A stretch of DNA of 64,000 nt from the NCBI GenBank assembly GCA_963697285.1, contig CAVONI010000005.1, positions 59,602 to 123,601 of the forward strand, read 5' to 3'. This document shows, one piece after another, positions 37,925 through 45,628 of the stretch. This DNA comes from JAEUQQ01 sp963697285. GTDB lineage: Bacteria; Acidobacteriota; Vicinamibacteria; Vicinamibacterales; JAFNAJ01. Under the pieces are notes generated by a model, which did not search any database, was not told where the DNA came from, and saw nothing but the letters and a program-made list of their open reading frames with translations. The first letter of the stretch is position 1. Each line of letters starts with the position of its first letter. Made by a program: the position numbers and the translations under genes.

Positions 37925-39892
37925 CTATTTCAGCCGCAGCCCTGCCCCCAGCGGATACAGCGGGCGCGGAATATCGCCGGGGCGGCCAGGCGACTGGGAC
38001 TCGACATCGGCCATCGAGGCCGGCAGCGCGAACGGCAGCCGGCCCTCGGCTCGCGCGCGGCCGGTCACGACGTCCAGCAGCGCCTCGTCGCTGACGCCGA
38101 AGGTCGCGATCAGGGCAGAGGCCTTGTCGCGAACGTTCGTCAGCACAGCGGGGCGATCGAGGTAGATCGCGACGATGGCCTTCGTCTTCGCTGCAGCTGT
38201 CACGATTGCCTGGTAGTCGGCATCGTCGGTGCGGAAGTCGAGCCGGCCCTCGTGCTGGCGGCTGCCGAAGTAGAAGTTCCTGTGGAGTTGCTCGAACGGC
38301 GTCGCGGTGCGGATCAGCGACACGGTCGCCTCGCCGATGGTCTCGACCGGCGTCAATCCCCGTGCCCGCGCCACGTCGGCACTCACGCCCTGCAGGTAGA
38401 TCCTCGTGCCGGCAGCAACGGGCAGGGTCGCGCTCTTGTTCTCGAGCACGACCAGCGCGCGTCGCTGCGCGGCCGCGGCCTCGTCCCTGAACGCCGACGC
38501 GCCAACGACGGAGCTTGCAGCCTCCGCGTCGACGAACGGATTCTCGAACAGCCCCAGTTGGAGCTTCTGCGTCATCACGCGCGCCACGGATTCGTCGACC
38601 CGCGCCTCGGTCACGAGCCCGCGACGCACGGCGTCGACCAGCCGCGCTGACTCGTCGGTGCCCCCGAACTGGTCGAGTCCCGCGTGCACGCCTCTTGCGA
38701 ATCGCTCGACGACGCTGAGTGTCTCGACACCCCACGGGGCCCCCATGTCGGACGGCGTCGGGGCCGAGGTGCCCATCCGGCAGTTCTCGCCGCAATCGTT
38801 GGTGATCCGCCAGTCAGACAGGATCACACCGTCAAAGCCGTAGCGTCCGCGCAAGAGGGTGGTGAGGAGGTACCGGCTGAAGCCACCGCCCACCTGCTCG
38901 ACGGGCTGCCCCTCGACCGTCACGTCCTGCACGATGGAATACGTCGGCATCACCCCGCCGACCTTCACCGCGAATGCTCCTTGGAACGGGCGGATGTGCG
39001 CCTCGAGCGCGCCATCGGGGCGGACGAAGCGGCCGTAGTAGTTGTGCCCGTCGAACCCGTCCACCGCGGCGCCGTACCCCACCCAATGCTTCACCACGCA
39101 GACGACGCTGTCGGCGCCAATCCCCTCACGTCCCCCCTGGAAGCCCTCGACGTAAGCCTGCACCATCCTGAACGCGAGTTCGGGATCCTCGCCGAACGTC
39201 CCCGTGATGCGTGGCCAGCGCGGTTCGCTGCCCAGGTCGGCCTGCGGCGAGAGGGCCTGGTGAATCCCCACCGCGCGGTACTCGCGGCGCGCCATGGCGG
39301 CGAAGCGGCGCACGAGATCGGGATCGTCGATGGCGGCGAACCCGAGCGTCTCGGGCCACTGCGAGAATGCCCCGGGCGCCACGCTCGCACCGACCGTGTA
39401 CTGGAAGTGGTTGCGTGGATCGGTGCTCAGCGTGAGCGGAATGCCAAGGCGCCCGCGCTCGGCGATCGCCTGCAGCGCGTTGTTCTGCTCGGCGAGCACC
39501 AGCGGGTCACCGCGCAGACGCGTGATCAGGCTCGTCACGTTGGCGACGAGGATGCTCTTCTCTGCCGCGGCGGCATCGTAGACCGCGCCACGCCCCGTGG
39601 CGTCTCCCATCCCCGGAGCCGTGCCGTGCATCATCGCGCCGGCCTTCTCCTCGATGGTCATCCGCCCGACGAGATCGCCGACGCGCTCGGCAACCGGGCG
39701 GCGCCAATCCTCGTACGCCTCAAGTGCCCCGCTTCGATTGAGGTCGCGAAAGCGGAGGCCATCAACCGTGATGACCGGCACTCCGCGCGTCGACAGCGAC
39801 GGCTGGCGATGCGGTGGTGGCGCGCTGGCGGCAGCCACCGTGAGGCTCACCACGACAATCGAGAGCAGCGCGATGGTACGTCGTGACGTCAT
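37925..39892 (-). CDS. exported glycoside hydrolase family 3
   Basis: About 655 residues from ATG 39892 (AGAGGT upstream; signal peptide ending VAAAS-A). An alternative GTG at 39958 would overlap the upstream stop as GTGA but gives a poor signal. GH3 features: RMTIEEKAGAMMHG, LGIPLTLSTDPRNHF, SPQADLGSEPRWPRITGTFGEDP, VKHWVGYGA (substrate-binding Lys-His) and GFDGVILSDW with the Asp nucleophile. A C-terminal alpha/beta domain follows. It probably releases terminal sugars (beta-glucosidase-type) in the periplasm. It ends an operon with a symporter and a phosphodiesterase, suggesting sugar or nucleotide-sugar scavenging. Confidence 0.88.
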   Translation of the reverse strand: MTSRRTIALLSIVVVSLTVAAASAPPPHRQPSLSTRGVPVITVDGLRFRDLNRSGALEAYEDWRRPVAERVGDLVGRMTIEEKAGAMMHGTAPGMGDATGRGAVYDAAAAEKSILVANVTSLITRLRGDPLVLAEQNNALQAIAERGRLGIPLTLSTDPRNHFQYTVGASVAPGAFSQWPETLGFAAIDDPDLVRRFAAMARREYRAVGIHQALSPQADLGSEPRWPRITGTFGEDPELAFRMVQAYVEGFQGGREGIGADSVVCVVKHWVGYGAAVDGFDGHNYYGRFVRPDGALEAHIRPFQGAFAVKVGGVMPTYSIVQDVTVEGQPVEQVGGGFSRYLLTTLLRGRYGFDGVILSDWRITNDCGENCRMGTSAPTPSDMGAPWGVETLSVVERFARGVHAGLDQFGGTDESARLVDAVRRGLVTEARVDESVARVMTQKLQLGLFENPFVDAEAASSVVGASAFRDEAAAAQRRALVVLENKSATLPVAAGTRIYLQGVSADVARARGLTPVETIGEATVSLIRTATPFEQLHRNFYFGSRQHEGRLDFRTDDADYQAIVTAAAKTKAIVAIYLDRPAVLTNVRDKASALIATFGVSDEALLDVVTGRARAEGRLPFALPASMADVESQSPGRPGDIPRPLYPLGAGLRLK

Positions 39893-39954
39893 GCTGAAAC
39901 CTCTGCGCCGCGCCGCTGACCGCGTCGCAGGCACAATCACTCCGGGAGTGTCGT

Positions 39955-41325
39955 TCACCGTTTCAACAGACGGTCGGCAACCTTCGGATCGCCATCGTTC
40001 CTGGCAGGCGTCACGCCGAGGATGCGGGCGAGCACGTTGTAGATGCTGACGCTCTCGAAGGGCTTCACCACCACGCCCTGCCTGAACGCGGGGCCGGCAG
40101 CGACGAACAGCGCCCGCATCGATCGCACCCTCGGGTCGTAGCCGTGCTGACCGCTCTCACGCGACAGCGTGCCCGCATCGATGGCGGCAACCGTGCGGCG
40201 CCGCAGGATCTGCCATCCGTCATCGACCACGCCCACGATGGGGGGAATCCGCGTGTGGGCGCGGTAGTGCCAGTGCGCCGGCGTCTCGCCGCGCCGATAG
40301 ACCTTCAATCGCGGATGCGCCTTCCGCAGCGCCCCATAGACCGCTTCCCCCTTCCCCGGCTTCGGGTACAGGCCAAGCGTCGGGTTCAGGTCGATGACCT
40401 CCACGTCATCGAGCGAGATGTAGTCGTCCAGCACGACCACGCGGTCGCGCGAGGTCGCGGCCATGCCGTGATCAGAAACCACCACGATGTTGACGTACGG
40501 CAGCAGGCCACGCTGCTCGAGTCCCGCCACCAGCTCGCCCAGCCACGCATCCGTCTTCAGCAGGGCCTCGCGCATACCGGGTTGGTCGGGCCCCTTGTGC
40601 GCGATGGTGTCGATATCCTCGGAGTACAGGGTGAGGAACGTCGGCCGCTGATCGGCCGGCAGGTCGAGCAGGCCAAGCACCCTGGCGATACGCTCGCGGC
40701 CCGGCACCTTGTCGTCGAACGGCTCCCAGTATGACGGCAGCCTTCCTCCGATCGGCGCCTCGGACCCTGGCCAGAAGATCGGCGCCGTGCGCTGACCTGC
40801 CCGCTCGGCCGTCACCCAGATGGGTTCCCCACCCCACCACATCGCATCCTGCACCTCCTCGCGGCGTGACATCGAGAAGGTGCGGCCCGTGGCCTCGTCC
40901 CACATGGTGTTCGCGACGATCCCGTGGTGGCCCGGATACAGGCCCGTGGCAATCGTGTAGTGGCTGGGGAAGGTCTTCGAGGGGAAGCTCGAAATCAGCC
41001 ACTCGGCGCGCACGCCTCGGGCAATGAGGCTCTCGAGGGCCGGAAGCGTGACGCGGTCGCGGAAGTCCCAGCGACAGGCGTCGATCGACACGAGAATGAC
41101 CGTCGGCTTGAGATCGGCCGGCGCAGACGAGAGTGCCCCCGTCTCCCCCGCGGCGTTGACGGGCCCCGCCTGCCCCGCGGCGCGGAGCGGCCCCGTCGCC
41201 CCCGCGGCGTGGAGGGGCCTCGCCTCCCCCACGGCGTGTAGGGGCCGCACCCCTGTGCGGCCCGCCACCAACACGATCAGTGATGCCGCAACGGCGACGG
41301 CAACATGCAGCCCCCGCGAGCGCAT
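39955..41325 (-). CDS. exported nucleotide pyrophosphatase/phosphodiesterase (alkaline phosphatase superfamily)
   Basis: 456 residues; ATG 41325 overlaps the symporter stop (TAATG), so translation is coupled. A signal-anchor (VAVAVAASLIVLV) is followed by an unusual 45-residue linker (about 22-66) of near-repeats such as VRPLHAVGEA, ARPLHAAGAT and GPLRAAGQA, encoded by a REP-like palindrome and GC-rich repeats. The NPP domain has metal and nucleophile residues: VSIDACRWD (Asp82), SKTFPSHYT (Thr118), YSEDIDTIAHKGP, VVSDHGM and QHGYDP. It probably hydrolyses nucleotide or phosphodiester substrates in the periplasm. Confidence 0.87.
   Translation of the reverse strand: MRSRGLHVAVAVAASLIVLVAGRTGVRPLHAVGEARPLHAAGATGPLRAAGQAGPVNAAGETGALSSAPADLKPTVILVSIDACRWDFRDRVTLPALESLIARGVRAEWLISSFPSKTFPSHYTIATGLYPGHHGIVANTMWDEATGRTFSMSRREEVQDAMWWGGEPIWVTAERAGQRTAPIFWPGSEAPIGGRLPSYWEPFDDKVPGRERIARVLGLLDLPADQRPTFLTLYSEDIDTIAHKGPDQPGMREALLKTDAWLGELVAGLEQRGLLPYVNIVVVSDHGMAATSRDRVVVLDDYISLDDVEVIDLNPTLGLYPKPGKGEAVYGALRKAHPRLKVYRRGETPAHWHYRAHTRIPPIVGVVDDGWQILRRRTVAAIDAGTLSRESGQHGYDPRVRSMRALFVAAGPAFRQGVVVKPFESVSIYNVLARILGVTPARNDGDPKVADRLLKR
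41118..41262. repeat. REP palindrome and GC-rich repeats inside the phosphodiesterase 5' coding region
   Basis: GTGTAGGGGCCGCACCCCT followed by GTGCGGCCCG at about 41234-41262 matches the intergenic REP family at 16.7-17.0 kb. To its left are degenerate units of about 30 bp built on CCCCCGCGGCG-GGG. The whole block is in frame on the minus strand and encodes the linker of the phosphodiesterase, so an intergenic-type repeat has become coding. Confidence 0.6.
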
Positions 41326-43133
41326 TACCGCACCCGCTGCGGCCAGAGCGTCCGCATCACGGCGATCACGGCCGAGCCAGACACGAGAAACACGACGAGC
41401 AGCATCCACGCCAGGCTCATGCGGCCGTAGAGGAAGTTGCCCACCGTGAACAGGGCCGACCAGATCATCGTGCAGCCAGCGAGCCATCCCAGCAGGGCCA
41501 GCGGCAGGTTGTCACCTTGTGTGCGTTCGGTGTCCTCGCCGAGGCCCGCCGTGTCGCGCACCATCGCCCATCCCGGGCCGCCCGGCCGCACGCGGCGGTA
41601 GAACTCGACCAGCACCTCGCGGTCGGTCTGCGGCGCCACGTAGGCGGTGATCACCCAGCACACGGTCGTCACCGCCACGGTCAGCAGCAGGGCCACGTGG
41701 GTGCTCACCACCGATCCCGAACGCGCCATGACGAGCAGCACGAGCGACACCGCGAACGAACTGACCATCGCCACCACTTCGCACCACGCGTTGACGCGCC
41801 ACCAGAACCACCGCACCAGGTAGAGGAGCCCGGTGCCGGCGCCGATCTGCAGGATGATGTCGAATGCGTCCTTCGCGCTGTCGAGCAGGTACACCATCCC
41901 CGACGAGCAGAAGAACAGGAGCACGGTCGCGATGCGCCCCGCGGCCACGTAGTGCTTCTCGTCGGCGTTGGTCCGGATGAACCGGCGGTAGAAGTCGTGC
42001 ACCAGGTACGACGCGCCCCAGTTGAGGTGCGTGAGGATGGTCGAGGAGTTCGCGGCGACGAGGCCACCGACCATCAGGCCGACGAACCCCGCCGGGAGGA
42101 ACTTGAGCATCGCCGGGTACGCGATGTCGTGTCCCAGCAGGCTCGGGTCGAGCGCCGGGAAGGCTTGCTGGATGTCAGACAGCTCCGGGTAGACCAGGAT
42201 GGACGCCAGCGCCACGATGATCCAGGGCCACGGCCGCAACACGTAGTGCGCGACGTTGAAGAACAGCACGGCGCCGAGGGCGTCCTTCTCCGACTTCGAC
42301 GCGAGCATGCGCTGCGCGATGTAGCTGCCCCCGCCGGGCTCGGCCCCGGGATACCAGACGGCCCACCACTGCACGGCGATCGGCATGATGAAGACGGCGA
42401 CCGCGATGTCCCAGTGGTTCGTGAAGTCGGGCAGCATTGCGAGGTAGTCGATCCCCCCGGGCCCGCGCGTCGCCGACAACTGGGTGACCAGCCCGTGGAG
42501 GCCGCCGACCTGCGGGGCCTGCAGCGCGAAGTACGCGGCGGCCACCACCGCGGTCATCTTGATGAAGAACTGGATCATGTCGATGACCAGCACGCCCCAC
42601 AGGCCCGAGTGCGCCGCAAACACCACGTTGAGCAGGCCCACGAAGGTCAGCGTCTGCCAGCGCTCGAAGCCGAACAGGATCGCGGCGATCTTGCACGCGG
42701 CCAGGTTGACCGTGGCCATGATGATGCAGTTGAAGAAGAGGCCCAGGTACAGCGCCCTGAAGCCGCGGACCACCTTGGCCGGCGTCCCCGAGTAGCGCGC
42801 CTCGTAGAACTCGAGGTCGGTCATCGACCCCGACCGCCGCCACAACCGCGCGTAGAAGAACACCGTCGACACCCCGGTCAACACGAACGCCCACCACACC
42901 CAGTTGCCCGCCACCCCCTGTCGGCGGACGATGTCGGTGACCAGGTTGGGCGTGTCGCTGCTGAAGGTGGTGGCCACCATCGAGAGCCCTGCGAGCCACC
43001 AGGGCACCGCGCGGCCCGAGGCGAAGAACTCCGAGGTGCTCTTGCCGCTGCGCCGCGCGAAGAACAACGCCGGCGCAAAGCAGATGGCCAGCGTGGCAAT
43101 GATGACGAACCAGTCGAGGGTCGTGAGGATCAT
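41325..43133 (-). CDS. sodium/solute symporter (SSS family)
   Basis: 602 residues with about 13-14 hydrophobic helices and start ATG 43133. The SSS signature is visible: LDWFVIIATLAICFAPALFFARR, FFASGRAVPWWLAGLSMVATTFSSDTPNLVTDIV, then ARYSGTPAKVVRGFRALYLG and FVGLMVGGLVAANSSTILTHLNWGASYLVHDFYRRF (Na+-site region). The conserved GRxxPWWLxGxSMxATxFSxDTP motif points to sugar or related organic-solute uptake. The next two genes are coupled or closely spaced, so the imported compound is probably a product of the phosphodiesterase and GH3. norR lies 63 bases upstream on the same strand but is unlikely to be functionally linked. Confidence 0.9.
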   Translation of the reverse strand: MILTTLDWFVIIATLAICFAPALFFARRSGKSTSEFFASGRAVPWWLAGLSMVATTFSSDTPNLVTDIVRRQGVAGNWVWWAFVLTGVSTVFFYARLWRRSGSMTDLEFYEARYSGTPAKVVRGFRALYLGLFFNCIIMATVNLAACKIAAILFGFERWQTLTFVGLLNVVFAAHSGLWGVLVIDMIQFFIKMTAVVAAAYFALQAPQVGGLHGLVTQLSATRGPGGIDYLAMLPDFTNHWDIAVAVFIMPIAVQWWAVWYPGAEPGGGSYIAQRMLASKSEKDALGAVLFFNVAHYVLRPWPWIIVALASILVYPELSDIQQAFPALDPSLLGHDIAYPAMLKFLPAGFVGLMVGGLVAANSSTILTHLNWGASYLVHDFYRRFIRTNADEKHYVAAGRIATVLLFFCSSGMVYLLDSAKDAFDIILQIGAGTGLLYLVRWFWWRVNAWCEVVAMVSSFAVSLVLLVMARSGSVVSTHVALLLTVAVTTVCWVITAYVAPQTDREVLVEFYRRVRPGGPGWAMVRDTAGLGEDTERTQGDNLPLALLGWLAGCTMIWSALFTVGNFLYGRMSLAWMLLVVFLVSGSAVIAVMRTLWPQRVR

Positions 43134-43196
43134 GAGGCGGGGGCTCCGGTGGGGTACCGCGGCAGCCGCATAGTAGATCAGCCGAGGGGGTCACCC

Positions 43197-44771
43197 CTAC
43201 TTCAAGCCGAGACGCTGGGCGCGGTGGTGCAGGTTGCTGCGGTGCAGGCCCAGGTCGCGTGCGGCGGCCGCCCAGTTGCCCGCGTGACGCGCAACGGCCG
43301 CGAGGATCGCCTCGCGCTCGACGGCGTCGAGTTGATCCCTCAGCGGCGCCGCGGCCTCCGGCGCCGCCATCGACGTCGGCGGCGCGGCATCGCGGGCCGC
43401 GCCCACGTTGGATTGCGGCAGGTCGAGGTGCGCCTCGGTGACCAGCACCTGCTCGCGGTGATCGCGCCCGAACGAAGCGCGCAGCACGCCGCGGTGAATC
43501 ACGTTCTCGAGCTCGCGGACGTTGCCCGGCCAGTCGAACGCGACCAGCGCCCGCTTGCCTGCGTCGGCGAGGCGCACCGAGGCGAACCCGAGCCGCCGCG
43601 CGGCCGCGTCGGCGAAGTGCGCCGCGAGCACCGGGATGTCGTCGCGCCGCTCACGCAACGGCGGCACGTGTACCGGGAACACCGCGAGCCGATGAAACAG
43701 GTCGGCCCGGAAGCGTCCGTCGGCCACCTCGCTGGCGAGATCGCGGTTGGTCGCGGCGATGACACGCACGTCGACCCGGTGCACGCGGTCGCTCCCCACG
43801 CGCTGGATCTCGCCGTGCTGAAGCGCCCGCAGCAGCTTCGGCTGGATCTCGAGCGGCAGCTCGCCGATCTCGTCGAGAAACAGCGTGCCGCCGCTGGCCA
43901 CCTCGAACTTGCCCGCGCGGTCGCGCGACGCGCCCGTGAACGCGCCGGCCACGTGCCCGAACAGCTCGCTCTCGGCAATCGACACCGGCAGCGCCGCGCA
44001 GTTCACGTGGATCAGCGCCTCGTCTCCGCGCGCCGAGGCCGCGTGAACGTGGTGCACGACGAGTTCCTTGCCGACGCCGGTCTCGCCCGTCACCAGCACG
44101 GCGAGGTCAGACGCCGAGACGAGCGCGATCTCGCGGCGCAGGGCCATCACCGCGGGACTTGTCCCCAGAATCTCGCCACCGCTCGACTGCGCCGCGCTCC
44201 GCAGGAGCTCACGCGCCACGCGTCCGCGGTGGTCGGCCCGCTGCTCCAGGGCCTCGATAAGCGCCGTCGTCCGAAGCGCCGCACCCGCCAGCGCGCCGAG
44301 CGTGGCCAGCACCCGCTGATCGAGGTGATCGAAGCTGTGCGCCTCGAGGCCGTCGGCCGTCAGCGCCCCGACGACCTCGCCACCCTCGGTGAGCGCACAC
44401 CCGAGGCACGCGTGAACCTTGTGCCAGGCATCCGGCGCCGTCTCGATGCCGCCGTCGAACGGGTCGGGCAGGCGGCTGTCTGGCGGAAAGCGGACGGGCT
44501 CCTTCGAACGCAGGATGATGTCGAGCCGCGGATGCTCGTGGCGCGGGTACCGCCGCGAGAGCGCCGCGGTGGTGAGCCCGTACCCGGCCACGGGAACGAG
44601 GTCGGTGCCCACGAGCCGCATCAGGCACGCTGCGTCGCACGGAATGAGCCGGCGAACCGCCCCGATCAGGCGCGCATACCGATCGCCGGCCGCCAGCGAC
44701 GCGGTCAAGTCCTCGGCGATGGCGAGCAGGGCTTCAAGCTCTGCCTGAGTTCGTTGTGTATCTGACATCAC
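43197..44771 (-). CDS. norR: NO-responsive sigma-54 activator NorR
   Basis: 524 residues (ATG 44771 or 44768). An N-terminal GAF domain occupies about 15-170. The AAA+ domain has GETGVGKE (Walker A, 229-236), GAFTGA (276-281, sigma-54 contact) and LFLDEIGEL (Walker B). The C-terminal Fis-type helix-turn-helix is NWAAAARDLGLHRSNLHHRA. In known NorR proteins the GAF domain carries a non-haem iron that senses nitric oxide and releases the ATPase. The divergent neighbours encode ric and norB, the classic NorR targets, and a matching sigma-54 promoter lies between them. Confidence 0.93.
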   Translation of the reverse strand: MMSDTQRTQAELEALLAIAEDLTASLAAGDRYARLIGAVRRLIPCDAACLMRLVGTDLVPVAGYGLTTAALSRRYPRHEHPRLDIILRSKEPVRFPPDSRLPDPFDGGIETAPDAWHKVHACLGCALTEGGEVVGALTADGLEAHSFDHLDQRVLATLGALAGAALRTTALIEALEQRADHRGRVARELLRSAAQSSGGEILGTSPAVMALRREIALVSASDLAVLVTGETGVGKELVVHHVHAASARGDEALIHVNCAALPVSIAESELFGHVAGAFTGASRDRAGKFEVASGGTLFLDEIGELPLEIQPKLLRALQHGEIQRVGSDRVHRVDVRVIAATNRDLASEVADGRFRADLFHRLAVFPVHVPPLRERRDDIPVLAAHFADAAARRLGFASVRLADAGKRALVAFDWPGNVRELENVIHRGVLRASFGRDHREQVLVTEAHLDLPQSNVGAARDAAPPTSMAAPEAAAPLRDQLDAVEREAILAAVARHAGNWAAAARDLGLHRSNLHHRAQRLGLK

Positions 44772-44796
44772 CGTTGTCTCTTCAGCAACACCTTGC

Positions 44797-44807
44797 GTTC
44801 ACGAAAC
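44797..44807. promoter_or_regulatory. candidate NorR-binding site
   Basis: GT-TCACGAA-AC fits the GT-N7-AC NorR core, within CGTT-CACGA-AACG dyad symmetry. It lies 46 bases upstream of the -24 element, within normal enhancer distance. Only one clear copy was found, whereas E. coli norVW has three. Confidence 0.4.
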
Positions 44808-44852
44808 GACAACAGCATACCGTAAGTCGTTGATGCGATTCGTCATCAATGA

Positions 44853-44868
44853 TGGTACCGCGTGTGCT
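44853..44868 (+). promoter_or_regulatory. sigma-54 (-24/-12) promoter for ric-norB
   Basis: TGGTACCGCGTGTGCT: GG (44854-44855) and GC (44866-44867) are separated by exactly 10 bases, with TGG-AC and TGCT flanks matching the consensus. The start would be near 44879, about 48 bases before the ric ATG. NorR, the activator expected for such a promoter, is encoded divergently. Confidence 0.75.
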
Positions 44869-44926
44869 CTGTACGGGAGCGTCCGCCGTTCCCTTCGCCC
44901 GGGGGAGGCCATCAAGGAGCATCACC

Positions 44927-45586
44927 ATGACCACGCACACCACCTTGGCCGAACTCGCCGTCACCCATCCCGGCGCCGCGCGCGTGTTCTACCGGAACCG
45001 CCTCGATTTCTGCTGCAACGGGCGGCGCGAACTCGGGCAGGCGTGCGACGAACGCGGACTCGACCCCGAGCAGATCATCGCTGCGATTCGCACCGAGGAT
45101 CCCCTCGTCGCCGACGCCACCCGCTGGGAGGCGCGACCGCTGGCCGAGATCGTCGACCACATCGTGGGCTTCTACCACGCGCGGCTGCGCCAGACCCTGC
45201 CCACGCTGATCGCCATGGCCACCCGCGTCGAGGAGCGGCACGCCGACAAGCCCGAGTGCCCCCGCGGGCTGGCGGCCCACATCGACGGCATCCACGCCGC
45301 CGTGCTCGACCACCTGGCCAAGGAAGAGCAAATCCTCTTCCCGATGATCGTCAACGGCCTCGGCTCGCGTGCCGCCGGTCCCGTGCACGTGATGGAACTC
45401 GAGCACGACCAGCACAGCGAGAACCTCCGCACCGTGCGCGCGATGACCACCGATCTCGTCGCACCCGACGTCGCGTGCACGACCTGGCGCGCCCTCTACC
45501 TCGGGCTCGAGCAACTCGAACTCGAGCTCATGGAACACATTCATCTCGAGAACAACATCCTCTTCCGGCGTGCGCTCAGCGCGTGA
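44927..45586 (+). CDS. ric: iron-sulfur cluster repair di-iron protein (RIC/YtfE/ScdA)
   Basis: 219 residues; ATG 44927 with AAGGAG at about 44914-44919. An N-terminal DUF542-type domain has the paired cysteines DFCCNGRREL. A hemerythrin-like four-helix domain follows with metal-ligand histidines and glutamates: EIVDHIVGFYHARLR, LAAHIDGIHAAVLDHLAKEEQILFPM, HVMELEHDQHSENLRT and ELMEHIHLENNILFRRAL. The protein repairs Fe-S clusters damaged by nitric oxide or oxidants in the cytoplasm. It sits between a sigma-54 promoter and norB, in the typical NorR regulon. Confidence 0.95.
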   Translation: MTTHTTLAELAVTHPGAARVFYRNRLDFCCNGRRELGQACDERGLDPEQIIAAIRTEDPLVADATRWEARPLAEIVDHIVGFYHARLRQTLPTLIAMATRVEERHADKPECPRGLAAHIDGIHAAVLDHLAKEEQILFPMIVNGLGSRAAGPVHVMELEHDQHSENLRTVRAMTTDLVAPDVACTTWRALYLGLEQLELELMEHIHLENNILFRRALSA

Positions 45587-45628
45587 CGCGCACGACGGCT
45601 TTCATTCCCGCGCTCTCGGAGTTCGTCC

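Noticed and set aside
41280..44765. 1161-residue plus-strand open frame
   Set aside because: It lies opposite the symporter and norR, both clear genes; the composition is that of a shadow frame.
44830..44849. TTGATG-N8-CATCAA as an FNR/NNR box
   Set aside because: FNR-type boxes need TTGAT-N4-ATCAA; the spacing here is N10, so it was not called.
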